Source: Pontiellaceae bacterium (GTDB lineage: Bacteria; Verrucomicrobiota; Kiritimatiellia; Kiritimatiellales; Pontiellaceae). Taken from it: a stretch of DNA of 60,435 bases. Both the position numbers and the translations under genes were made by a program. Numbering within the stretch: position 1 is the first letter of the stretch; every line of letters starts with the position of its first letter. Positions 9,501 through 17,606 of the stretch are shown piece after piece. Where the stretch lies: positions 1-60,435 of the forward strand of contig JAFGVP010000129.1 in the NCBI GenBank assembly GCA_016937945.1, read 5' to 3'. The notes beneath the pieces were generated by a model. The model saw nothing but the letters and a program-made list of their open reading frames with translations. It ran no database searches and was not told where the DNA came from.

Positions 9501-12500
9501 AATAAGACTTCCAAGGCGACCAGTATGGAAGCTGAGAGGCATCATAGCCGAACAACCGCCACTGCAACCCGTAGAAAGAGCCCAGATGCTGCCGGAGGAA
9601 GAAATAATCCTTGCCGCCGATTTGATGATAGGTCATGTCCACAAAGGGTCCAAGGCCACCCCGGTCGGGTAGAAATCCGCCGGTTGCCCAGTTCGCTCCC
9701 TGATTGGTGCTGACCATGATTTCGTTATAGCCGGCAGTCCAGTCGCTGATGCCCAAAGTGGCATCATAGCCGCAGGCTATCGCCATTTTACCGTTCAGCT
9801 CAAAGAACGAAAATTCGGTGCGATTACTCAGGAACGAAAGGTCATCCGCCATTTGAATCCAGTTGGTTCCATCGCTGCAGGCCCAGAGATCCTGCTGCCA
9901 GCCGGACGATGTTCCGCCGGCCAGATAGAGTGTATTGTCCTGAACCAAAGTCCTGAAACCGGTACGCTGAGTGCCGTCGCTGACCCACGGAGCATTCGTC
10001 GATACCACCCGCCAGTTACATCCGTTCGAGGAGCTCCAGACCGTTCCATTCGGCGAAACAAAACCCAGCCCGCCCAGCCACGCATGGATTTGCGCTCCGC
10101 TCAGTTCTTCAATCGGAATATCCAGATCTCCAAACGACCAATCCGTTCCATTCTCCGACCATCCGCAGGCCGTTGCGGGAGAAATGGTAGTCGAGAGGTT
10201 GTGATCAAACTGTTCGGCAAAAACCCAGAGCTTACCCAGCTCGGAAACCTGATTGACAATGCGTTCACGGGAATCGCCCCAGGGAAGATTTACGCCCTTG
10301 ATATAAATCCAGTCCTCCGGCACGGACAAAAAGCCCGCGGCAATGACCGATTCGTCTGAAAGCACCGGCATGTTGGGGGAAAGCGGATCGGTTCCCAGCT
10401 GAACTTCCGCGCCGTCCGGTGTGCCGTCGCCGTCCGTATCGGCATTGTTCAGGTCCAGCCCAAGCGCAAGCTCATCGCTGTCCAGAATGCCATCCCCGTC
10501 GGTATCCATGGTTCCGTCCCAACTGAACGACGGATCCAGCCCCAGCACCATTTCATTGCCGTCACTGATCCCGTCACCATCCGTATCCACGTCCACCACG
10601 GCGGAAAAGGTCAAGGCCACCCGACTGCCAAGCTTGAATTCAAAATCCAGCGTTCCGCTCTCCAGACTGCCGGTCAGGCGGAAACGGCAGGTTCCCTGCG
10701 AGTCGCTCACTGCGGGTTGATCCAATCCCATATAAGAACAGGTTACAGCAACCCCTTCCGCCGGCTGGCCGCTACCGTCTTCAACCTGCACTTCCACCAC
10801 GTTACCCGCCCAGACGCCGGGATTCAGGTTGCCGACCACGCCCTGATGAACGGTATAGGCAGCATACGGATCGGCCGCACCGCCGGATGCCTGAATTACA
10901 ACGCCCTGAGACTGAATCCACGACCGCAGCTTCGGCAGGTTCAGGGAAATCTCGCTCGGCGTCAGAAATCCGTACTCTTCCCCCACTTCCCGCTTCTTTT
11001 CATACCAGCGCGCGCCGATCAGCGCATCCACCGTTTCGACATGCTGGTCAAAAACCAGATGCCCCTTCAGCGGATCGGTTTCATAGCCGACGTAGGACTC
11101 GAGATATTGATAGTACGGCACATTCTGGGCCGTCAGCAGGTCATCCGTCAGTTCCCGGCCCTCTTCGATGAGCTCACTGAAATCCGACATCCAGCCGGAG
11201 ACCGAATCCAGATACCCCATGAAATTGCTCATGTCGGCAACCAACTCGGGAAAGGTCAGCCGGACATTATTGATGAGTACGCCATACTTTTCCGGTTCCA
11301 TGCAGGCGCGCAGGTCGACCTCAATCAGCGCCAGCGTATCATACAGCACGCCCGGATTCCCGGTGTTGTATCCGATGCCCCAGGAATCGCCGCGGAATGA
11401 AAGCATCCGCGTCGCGACCTGCTCCCACTTGTCCGCCATGTTGCCCAGGTTCTGGTTAAACGCCAGATCCTCCTCAATCAACTCTGCAGCCTGCCAGCAT
11501 TTATCGTACAGCCCCTTGGCATGCGCGTCCGCCAGCTCCGCCGCCAGCGGAGCCGCCTCCAGAATATCGGTGATATCCAGATAGATTCGGTCAAAGTGTG
11601 CCAGCGTAACCGTGCCGCCCACAAAATCGGTAAACGTCATGCTGACAAACTCGGCCTTCGGCAGCGTGACGGGATGACTCTCCAGCCAGGCATTCAGGTC
11701 GGCGACCTTGCTCGAAATCTCCGACACACCGGCACCCAGCACCGCAGCATCGTCCGCCAGCTCGTTGAGGCTTTCCGCAAAGGCATCGGCTTCGTCGCAG
11801 AACGCTTCCAGATTATCCCCGCAGGCCCGCAGCGAATCTTCCGTCAATGCCGCGACCGCATACGACTGCGCGCCCCGCCGATACGGCGTATCGAGCCACG
11901 CGGCATGGGACCGGTTGGCCTGGGCCGCCCGCGAGGCATCGGCATAGAGCGCCGCGCCGTTTTCCCATAGGTTTTCATAGAACGTCATGACGCCTTCGAC
12001 GCCATCCCTGATCGAAGGACGCGCAATCACCTGACTTCCATTCAGCCGCCCCGGATAGACATATCCGGAAAATCCGCTCATGGAATCATAATCCACCTGA
12101 ATCCCGGACTGCCAGGGCAGGTTGTAGATGCAGCGCCGGTTTGGGTCGAGATCTGCGGAGACTGATGCATTCGCCAGATTACCGGTCAGCGTAGACGGAG
12201 GAATCACCAATCCATCCAACCCGGTGGCGATCGAATCGATCAGCGACTGCAGGGCCGCTTTTCTGCTGTTCAGTTCCGCCAGGTCGGCAACCCGCTGGTC
12301 GTACAGTGCGGTATAAACGGCATAAGCCGCTTCGTACCGGGCAAATTCCGGCGGATTATCCCCCGGATAAGAATCATCGGCATTCGAATCAATCTCCGCC
12401 GCCAGCGCAATCCCCGGCGCCCACTCAATCGATCCCTCGTTTAATCCGCTGACCACCGCATTGATCGCCGTGATGAACGGAGTGGCGCTCCATGCCGGCT

Positions 12501-13299
12501 CGGGATCCGGCGGCGGGACCACCACTTCGGAAAGCTGTTTATAGGTTAATTGGCGATAAACCGCCCACTCGCGCAACTCATCAATATCCCCCTTCAGGGC
12601 CTGAACGATATATTTTGAAATGGTGATGCGCAGCCAAAGCGTATCCAGCTCGTTCAGGAGGTTTTCCAGCGACGTCACCGCCGCCCGCAGGTTCTGCAGT
12701 TTGTTAAATCCCGCCTCCAGATCGGCCGCACGGCCTTGGGCATCGCTGATCGTGGCCTGCAATCCACCTCCGGTGGCATACATGCCGATCCAGTCCCAGG
12801 CACCGGTAGAGGAGGCCATGTTATAATAATCCGTAAAGGTGACCACCGCCGTCGCCGTAATCGAAATGGCCTGCTGCAGCTTGCCCAGCTGCAGCCATTC
12901 CCTCGCGGTTGAAAGATTTTCGCTGATCTCCTTGGTTTTCAGGTTCAGCTCCATCAGCTGCGTGTTGTACAAAGGGGTGTTGAATCCGTTGGGATAGGGA
13001 TCGATCTCAGGCACAACCCAGTCCGGATACTGCAGTTTGGTGGCACGAATGAATTCCGCCAGCTGCGCATGCTTTTTCAGGGCGGCAATGGCCTCCTGCA
13101 GCTTCGTTTGGGCCGTGTTTACATCCTGATCGATCACGGCCTGCTCCGCCGCCTTGATCGCATCATTGATCTCGGCAATATAGATGGCCGCTAAATCCCG
13201 ATCATCCGCTCGCACCTGCCCGCAGCAGAAAAAACACACCCCAACCAGAATAAGAAAAAACCCCCGAAAACGAGAGCCGAATAACTTATCGCAATACAT
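6574..13299 (-). CDS. Giant secreted mosaic protein: helical N-terminus, RCC1-like propeller, LVIVD repeats, three TSP3 blocks
   Basis: This 2241-aa protein has a signal peptide (residues 1 to about 31, GFFLILVGVCFFCCG, cleavage near VRA-DD). Residues about 35-310 and 450-800 are Ala/Leu/Glu-rich and helical, probably coiled coil. An Ig- or carboxypeptidase-regulatory-like domain lies near 830-900. TSP3 calcium blocks are at about 903-973, 1635-1713 and 2046-2153. Residues about 1040-1210 resemble BNR/Kelch segments ('TNQGANWATGG'), and about 1310-1620 carry RCC1-type units ('DGTLWSWGGNSSGQLGLGD'). Residues about 1733-2040 contain LVIVD-type units ('GLLILDASDPENLTQVGSW'). The tail ends 'ERFYRVRVQMK', the module shared with its neighbours. 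RBS GGGGA lies 9 nt before the ATG. Expected location: cell surface or exterior. No catalytic residues are recognisable; a multi-propeller binding scaffold is the most likely reading. Confidence 0.85.
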   Translation of the reverse strand: MYCDKLFGSRFRGFFLILVGVCFFCCGQVRADDRDLAAIYIAEINDAIKAAEQAVIDQDVNTAQTKLQEAIAALKKHAQLAEFIRATKLQYPDWVVPEIDPYPNGFNTPLYNTQLMELNLKTKEISENLSTAREWLQLGKLQQAISITATAVVTFTDYYNMASSTGAWDWIGMYATGGGLQATISDAQGRAADLEAGFNKLQNLRAAVTSLENLLNELDTLWLRITISKYIVQALKGDIDELREWAVYRQLTYKQLSEVVVPPPDPEPAWSATPFITAINAVVSGLNEGSIEWAPGIALAAEIDSNADDSYPGDNPPEFARYEAAYAVYTALYDQRVADLAELNSRKAALQSLIDSIATGLDGLVIPPSTLTGNLANASVSADLDPNRRCIYNLPWQSGIQVDYDSMSGFSGYVYPGRLNGSQVIARPSIRDGVEGVMTFYENLWENGAALYADASRAAQANRSHAAWLDTPYRRGAQSYAVAALTEDSLRACGDNLEAFCDEADAFAESLNELADDAAVLGAGVSEISSKVADLNAWLESHPVTLPKAEFVSMTFTDFVGGTVTLAHFDRIYLDITDILEAAPLAAELADAHAKGLYDKCWQAAELIEEDLAFNQNLGNMADKWEQVATRMLSFRGDSWGIGYNTGNPGVLYDTLALIEVDLRACMEPEKYGVLINNVRLTFPELVADMSNFMGYLDSVSGWMSDFSELIEEGRELTDDLLTAQNVPYYQYLESYVGYETDPLKGHLVFDQHVETVDALIGARWYEKKREVGEEYGFLTPSEISLNLPKLRSWIQSQGVVIQASGGAADPYAAYTVHQGVVGNLNPGVWAGNVVEVQVEDGSGQPAEGVAVTCSYMGLDQPAVSDSQGTCRFRLTGSLESGTLDFEFKLGSRVALTFSAVVDVDTDGDGISDGNEMVLGLDPSFSWDGTMDTDGDGILDSDELALGLDLNNADTDGDGTPDGAEVQLGTDPLSPNMPVLSDESVIAAGFLSVPEDWIYIKGVNLPWGDSRERIVNQVSELGKLWVFAEQFDHNLSTTISPATACGWSENGTDWSFGDLDIPIEELSGAQIHAWLGGLGFVSPNGTVWSSSNGCNWRVVSTNAPWVSDGTQRTGFRTLVQDNTLYLAGGTSSGWQQDLWACSDGTNWIQMADDLSFLSNRTEFSFFELNGKMAIACGYDATLGISDWTAGYNEIMVSTNQGANWATGGFLPDRGGLGPFVDMTYHQIGGKDYFFLRQHLGSFYGLQWRLFGYDASQLPYWSPWKSYSGYTNDGGLKFMGELFSIKYYGAVEYSGNRLRFDEGFGDGIPGFAQVLHYGVGSGFYLAIARDGTLWSWGGNSSGQLGLGDTLTRSEPQQIGTNANWVAVEAGQWDMAMALNADGDLFSWGRHPYGPLGLGDELLETHEPTLIEPAGEWAAFSLGYYHALAQRTDGSLWVWGDNRYNGLGLDSSYTDSYYYTPQPLALPSEYDGAQVIRLVAGDYYNMVSLMDTNGAESTVYWGGGYNYQAPMTTLNAATRGWIAAELNPSMERMFLSADGVLKYLTSSQYLPSVRGSEYDRWISMSGSHESGVAVRSDNTLWQWTSADSNPAQIGSGRDWVGVRKNPSSYNTTFMAQKADGSLWLSGSAGTMIPVTPFGADALADTDGDGLPDWYEMRYSILDAEQSDAGGDGDQDSLSVAEEYQIGTDPTQADTDGDGLPDGYEFRFGFDPLNVPQPSTGSITNRASWSTGGDVWRYGVKYHDGTNLYVMAGWEDGLLILDASDPENLTQVGSWNCYVDNGWVSGTIEPSGIVRIGNRLYVGHSGGLTVLDVSDISNPVIVADKGIAGTDFGHMQLLQVHWWSGDRTFLLADDGPYGWKNNINLFEMMADGTLTNLSTMATGPFPGEFACSTNAWMVCGRETGGCVLWDFGYVGSPSVEAYWNDAGFTAGSFRIVGESICAVGVRNGQPVWVKLEKEGNQLVSVEERVLPAEWSSVSGAVQNDSWWVAAVKGEADVGGFMPLQVTDPFSPQPLTSWSTTNMWEAPDMAVYENSLFVGTGSGVEVFDLQTTDADGDGLLDSWELQYWGSIGAVTGNADSDGDGLINLLEQRINTSPLLADTDSDGIPDGDEVALATNPLGGSGSGQDSDGDGLTDDEEAALGTDPQRPDTDNDGIPDGHEIIIGTNPSVPSDPFTLPPAVLNPGGFQLNIPSLIGREYIIEYKDRLDDAQWSELIRADGVDGMLLIEDQDYSSERFYRVRVQMK

Positions 13300-13531
13300 A
13301 TACGACCGTCCCCTTTATCCGCGCACAACCATTTACTTCCGACTCATGATCAGCACACGCTGTCTGCCAAACATTTAGCTTTCAAATGAAAAATAGGCAA
13401 GGGGTTATTCCGTACTGTTTATACGTATTATATGCATGAGTTTATACGGGTTTTCCGTCAGATAAAGTCGCTCGCTCATTTGCTTCCGGAAATCCTCGAT
13501 GGCACCACGAAATACCGAGCTGCTCCCGCAT

Positions 13532-13578
13532 AAAAAATGCGCCGGAATTGCGGAGCACTGTTCTCCGCTATTCCGGCG
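13532..13578 (-). terminator. Intrinsic terminator of the trpB2 gene
   Basis: The minus strand folds into a long hairpin. CGCCGGAAT (13540-13548) pairs with ATTCCGGCG (13570-13578) and GCGGAG (13550-13555) with CTCCGC (13563-13568), with one mismatch between them and a 7-nt loop. A T6 run follows (complement of 13532-13537). It starts 28 bp after the trpB2 stop. The rest of the 13300-13606 gap must hold the promoter of the 2241-aa gene; otherwise I see nothing in it. Confidence 0.9.
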
Positions 13579-13606
13579 TCTTCGTCTGAAACCCGATGGA
13601 TTTACC

Positions 13607-14971
13607 CTACGGCATCGGCAGACCATCCATGGAATGTTCCGACCGTTCCAGCAGCTCATCCGGCAGCGGATAATCCTGCAGGTTGCCATCGAGGTAAGCT
13701 TCATAACCCTTCAGGTCCATGAGACCGTGACCGGACCAGTTCATCAGGATGGTCTTTTCCTTGCCTTCTTCCTTCGCGCGCAGCGCTTCGCGAATCGTCT
13801 GCGCAATCGCGTGCGAGGTTTCCGGCGCCGGAATAAATCCTTCTGTGCGGGCAAACTGAACGGCGGCTTTGTAGCACTCCGTCTGACCAACGGATGAGGC
13901 TTCAATCAGCCCTTCCTTCAGGGCGTGGCTGACCATCGGCGCCATGCCGTGGTAGCGCAGTCCGCCCGCATGCAGCGGCGGCGGCACAAAGGTGTGGCCC
14001 AGACTGTGCATCGGCAGCAGCGGCGTCATCATGGCGACATCGCCGGAGTCATAGCGGAACTTAGCGCGCGTCAGCGTCGGGCAGGCTTCCGGCTCGGTGC
14101 CGATAATCCGGATGTCATCGCCATGAATCTTGTCGTTGATATACGGGAAGGCCAGACCGGCAAAGTTGGAGCCGCCGCCGGCGCAGCCGATCACCACGTC
14201 GGGCGTATCGCCGATTTTCTTCATCTGCGCCTGCGCTTCGAGACCGATGATGGACTGATGCAGCATGACATGATTGAGCACGGAACCGAGGGCATAACGG
14301 GTATCTTCCGCCTGAACACACTGCTCGATCGCCTCAGAAATCGCAATCCCCAGGCTGCCGGGAGTGTCCGGATCTTCCGCCAGAATTCTGCGGCCGACTT
14401 CGGTTTCCATGCTCGGCGACGCCACGCAATTTCCGCCCCAGGTACGCATCATCACTTTGCGGAATGGTTTCTGGTCGAAACTGATGCGCACCATGAACAC
14501 CTTACACTCAATACCGCCGACCAATGCACAGGCAAAGGAGAGCGCGGAGCCCCACTGGCCGGCACCGGTTTCGGTGGTCAGCTTTTTAATGCCGAACTGC
14601 TTGTTATACCACGCCTGCGCCACCGCCGTATTGGGCTTGTGCGAACCGGCCGGGGAAACGCCTTCGTTCTTGTAAAAAATCTTGGCCGGAGTCCCGAGCG
14701 CCTTTTCCAGACGACGGGCACGGTAAAGCGGCGTCGGGCGCCAGATCTTATAGTAGCCGAGAATATCTTCCGGAATATCGATCCAGCGCTCCGTGCTGAC
14801 TTCCTGCTCAATCAGATTCATCGGGAAAACAGGTGCCAGCGCCTCCGGCCCGATCGGGTTGCCGTTAATGTCCACCGGCGGCAGCATCGGCGTGGTAAAA
14901 TCCGCTGCCAGGTTATACCACTGCCGCGGCAGTTCATCTTCCGTTAACGTGACCTTGATATATTCACTCAT
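13607..14971 (-). CDS. trpB: TrpB2-type tryptophan synthase beta chain (PLP enzyme)
   Basis: This 454-aa PLP enzyme condenses indole and serine to tryptophan in TrpB families. Visible motifs are the PLP lysine in 'AGSHKPNTA' (K112), the catalytic-glutamate segment 'TETGAGQWG' (E134; QWG instead of QHG is typical of the TrpB2 subgroup), and the phosphate-binding loop 'GCAGGGSN' (265-269). The extended N-terminus and the length (about 450 aa versus about 400 for TrpB1) also indicate TrpB2. RBS AGGGGGA lies 4 nt upstream of the ATG. No trpA or other trp gene is adjacent, which is usual for TrpB2, thought to work as a stand-alone indole salvage enzyme or with other partners. It is followed by a strong terminator and appears monocistronic. 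Confidence 0.93.
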   Translation of the reverse strand: MSEYIKVTLTEDELPRQWYNLAADFTTPMLPPVDINGNPIGPEALAPVFPMNLIEQEVSTERWIDIPEDILGYYKIWRPTPLYRARRLEKALGTPAKIFYKNEGVSPAGSHKPNTAVAQAWYNKQFGIKKLTTETGAGQWGSALSFACALVGGIECKVFMVRISFDQKPFRKVMMRTWGGNCVASPSMETEVGRRILAEDPDTPGSLGIAISEAIEQCVQAEDTRYALGSVLNHVMLHQSIIGLEAQAQMKKIGDTPDVVIGCAGGGSNFAGLAFPYINDKIHGDDIRIIGTEPEACPTLTRAKFRYDSGDVAMMTPLLPMHSLGHTFVPPPLHAGGLRYHGMAPMVSHALKEGLIEASSVGQTECYKAAVQFARTEGFIPAPETSHAIAQTIREALRAKEEGKEKTILMNWSGHGLMDLKGYEAYLDGNLQDYPLPDELLERSEHSMDGLPMP

Positions 14972-15076
14972 GCATTCCCCCTGATGTTATTGGTTAGGAT
15001 AAAAAACAACGGACAGTCGTACCGCGAAATCCTTTTCAAGTCAAGAAACGCACACGCCCGACCGGCAGTTTACACC

Positions 15077-16525
15077 CTAGACCAGCTTCCAGCGGAAACC
15101 CGCCTTGGCCGCCATGCGTAGCAGCACCGCCCCGTGGCGCCAGCGGCTGATATTGGTATCGCCATAGGTGCGGGCACCGTAACGAATAGGTATCTCCAGC
15201 ATTTTCAGGTTGGCGCGGGCCGCGCCGAAGAGCAGATCAAAGTCGCCGAAGGGATCAGCAAGCCCGAAGAAGGCACGATCGCGTGCGATCTGTTCATACT
15301 CCTTTTTCCAAAGGACCTTGGTGCCGCACAGCGTATCGCGAACCGGCTGTCCCAACAGCCACGAAAAAAGCATGCCGAAAAACCGGTTCCCGACCATGTT
15401 CCAGAAACGCATCGATCGGTCGCCCAGCGGATAAACCAGACGGACTCCGTTGATAAACTCGCCCCGCCCCGAAACCAGCGCTTCATAAAACCGCGGCAGA
15501 TCCTCCGGCGCGACCGTTCCATCGGCATCAAGAATCATCAGGATGTCTCCCGAAGCCATTTCGAATCCGAGTCGGACGGCATCGCCTTTCCCTTCCCCCG
15601 TCTGCCGGGCATACCTGCAGGCACGCTCCGGATGAGCCGCCACCTGCAGCTCGATCTCGGCATAGGTTTCGTCCGATGAATGCCCCTCAATAAAGATAAT
15701 CTCCGTGCCTGCACCCATTTCCGGAATGCGCTCCAGCAGACCGGCAATATTCCCGGCCTCGTTGCGCGCCGGAACAATCACGGAGACCACCGAGATCTCT
15801 TGCAGCGGAACCGGCGCCGGACGAGCAACATAGAAATGGGTCAGGTCAAATGCCCGGAATCCCGGAAGATGCGCCAGCACCCGATTAAACAGAGGCGCCA
15901 GAAGCGGAATCGGCAGCGGCAGCAGCATGGCCGGCCGATGGTGCACCACCTCCAGCCCGGACAAAGCAAACAGGTTCCGGATATCCTCCGGCGTCAGCCA
16001 GTTCTGCTGCGGCACCGGATGCAGCAGCCCCATCCGCCTCGCCAGAGAGAGCACCGGACTCCAGAGATTATTGTGAAAGTTGAGCACGATGCGAGTGCTG
16101 CGGTGGCAAACCCTGCATACCGCTTCAAGCAGTTGCTGAACATCCCAAAGCTCATTCACCAGATCCGACAGAATCACATAATCAAACGGCTCGCCGGACG
16201 GCAGCTCGCGTCCATCCAGCTCGATAAATACAAGTTCCGGATATTTCCGGCGCGCCTGCTGCAACTGCGCCGGCGCAAGATCGAGACCGAGACCGTATAC
16301 CGGCGCCAGCGCATGCAGCAGGTCGCCCTGTCCGCAGCCGATCTCCAGCACCCGCGCGCCGGACGGAATAAAAAGACGGTAATAGCGTTGCAGCAGCTTC
16401 TGATAAGCTCCGCCCAATCGACGACCGCGCGCCAACTGCGGCGCAAGCTGATCATAATGTATGCGACAGGCCGACTCATGTTCGGTACGGGACTGCGATT
16501 CTCTGATTTCATGGATTGGCGACAT
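15077..16525 (-). CDS. Fusion of SAM-dependent methyltransferase and DPM1-like family 2 glycosyltransferase
   Basis: This 482-aa protein joins two catalytic units. Residues about 20-235 form a class I methyltransferase, with SAM-binding loop 'VLEIGCGQGDLL' (59-70) and acidic post-motif 'LDLAPAQ'. Residues about 245-482 form a GT-A family 2 glycosyltransferase, with 'SVIVPARNEAGNI' at the start, the metal/donor motif DADGT (333-337), and a C-terminal half resembling polyprenyl-phosphate mannosyl/glucosyltransferases (GNRFFGMLFSWLLG; DTLCGTK). It has no obvious membrane anchor. Likely role: transfer of a hexose to a polyprenyl phosphate, or glycan modification; the methyltransferase substrate is unknown. 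It is divergent from the epimerase/TMTC operon, and the two could form one lipid-linked-sugar pathway, since TMTC-like GT-C enzymes use polyprenyl-phosphate sugars (inference). No clear RBS precedes the chosen ATG. Confidence 0.85.
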   Translation of the reverse strand: MSPIHEIRESQSRTEHESACRIHYDQLAPQLARGRRLGGAYQKLLQRYYRLFIPSGARVLEIGCGQGDLLHALAPVYGLGLDLAPAQLQQARRKYPELVFIELDGRELPSGEPFDYVILSDLVNELWDVQQLLEAVCRVCHRSTRIVLNFHNNLWSPVLSLARRMGLLHPVPQQNWLTPEDIRNLFALSGLEVVHHRPAMLLPLPIPLLAPLFNRVLAHLPGFRAFDLTHFYVARPAPVPLQEISVVSVIVPARNEAGNIAGLLERIPEMGAGTEIIFIEGHSSDETYAEIELQVAAHPERACRYARQTGEGKGDAVRLGFEMASGDILMILDADGTVAPEDLPRFYEALVSGRGEFINGVRLVYPLGDRSMRFWNMVGNRFFGMLFSWLLGQPVRDTLCGTKVLWKKEYEQIARDRAFFGLADPFGDFDLLFGAARANLKMLEIPIRYGARTYGDTNISRWRHGAVLLRMAAKAGFRWKLV

Positions 16526-16625
16526 AGCGCGACCAATCTATCCGCTCCGGCATGCTGAAACCACCCCAATCTTGACTGTACTGCACGGCCATCTACACTG
16601 TCCCGGATATGCAATGGAGCAAAAC

Positions 16626-17606
16626 ATGCGGGCGTTGATCACGGGGGCATCCGGCTGGGTCGGTCATGCACTCGTCTGTGCGTGGGCAGAGCGGCATGGC
16701 CGCGATTCACTTCAGCTGCTGCTTCCGCCCGAACCGCTGCACGCATTGGAAGCGGAACGTGCGAAGTCTCTGGAAACCGATGGCTTCCGGATTCTGTATC
16801 ACGACCTGCTCAATCCGGCACTTCCGGTCGAGGTGATAGAACCCTTCGATGTCCTGATCCACCTCGCGGCCCATACACGTACGGAGGAAAAGAGCGATGC
16901 TGTTCACGTCAATGATCGTGGAACACACTACCTGCTCGATGCTCTCAGGCCGCGACTGAAAGGTAAACGAGTCCTCTTTACCGGAACCATTGCCTGCTTC
17001 GACCGCTTTCCCCCGCCGGAAGGCGGCTACCGCGAATCCGATGCCCCGACGCCGCTCATCCCTTATGGAAAAACCAAGCTCGAAGCGGAAGCCATTCTGA
17101 AGCAGCACGCCATACAGTCCGGCTTCAGCTGGACCATCCTGCGCCTGCCGACCGTCTACGGTCCCGGCTACCGCCCCGGAGGACTGTTTGACCTGATTGC
17201 CGCCGGACACCCGTTCACGCGCATCAACTGGCCCGGCCGCCTCAGCCTGCTTTTTGTCGATGATCTCGCAACGCTGATTCTCGAATTGTGCCGGACCGGC
17301 GCGGCCACCGACACCTGTCTGCATGTAGCCGATCCTGAGCCGGTGGCCTATGCGGAACTCTTCTGCAAACCTCCGGCGGTTCCATTGCCGGCCTCATCGG
17401 CCCGATTCATTCGCGCCTTGATCGTTCCCCTGCTCCGGCGCCCGATGCTGCCCTACCCGCTCTTCATCAGCGGATGGCGGCTGTGTCACCTGCTGGGCGA
17501 CAGCATGGCTTTTAATACCGGTTGCCTGCAGCAGCTTGGCCTGATGCCGATTACAGAACGGAAGGAAGGAATGCGCCGGACTTACCAAAAGGAGCCGACC
17601 GCATGA
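16626..17606 (+). CDS. NAD-dependent sugar epimerase/dehydratase (extended SDR)
   Basis: I place the start at ATG 16626 (326 aa), with GGAG 6 nt upstream and the Rossmann strand immediately following (MRALITGASGWVGHAL). The frame is open further upstream, but that part overlaps the divergent promoter region and has no RBS. The glycine-rich NAD loop GASGWVG lies at residues 7-13. The catalytic Tyr/Lys pair is in 'IPYGKTKLEAE', and the family signature 'LRLPTVYGPGYRPGG' follows. Extended SDR proteins of this kind epimerise, reduce or dehydrate nucleotide-sugars in the cytoplasm; the substrate cannot be deduced. It overlaps the next gene by ATGA, so the two are translationally coupled. A link to surface glycosylation is likely. 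Confidence 0.87.
   Translation: MRALITGASGWVGHALVCAWAERHGRDSLQLLLPPEPLHALEAERAKSLETDGFRILYHDLLNPALPVEVIEPFDVLIHLAAHTRTEEKSDAVHVNDRGTHYLLDALRPRLKGKRVLFTGTIACFDRFPPPEGGYRESDAPTPLIPYGKTKLEAEAILKQHAIQSGFSWTILRLPTVYGPGYRPGGLFDLIAAGHPFTRINWPGRLSLLFVDDLATLILELCRTGAATDTCLHVADPEPVAYAELFCKPPAVPLPASSARFIRALIVPLLRRPMLPYPLFISGWRLCHLLGDSMAFNTGCLQQLGLMPITERKEGMRRTYQKEPTA

Noticed and set aside
13405-13704. A 99-codon minus-strand frame overlapping the 3' end of trpB2
   Set aside because: It overlaps the trpB2 coding end and its terminator and has no protein features.
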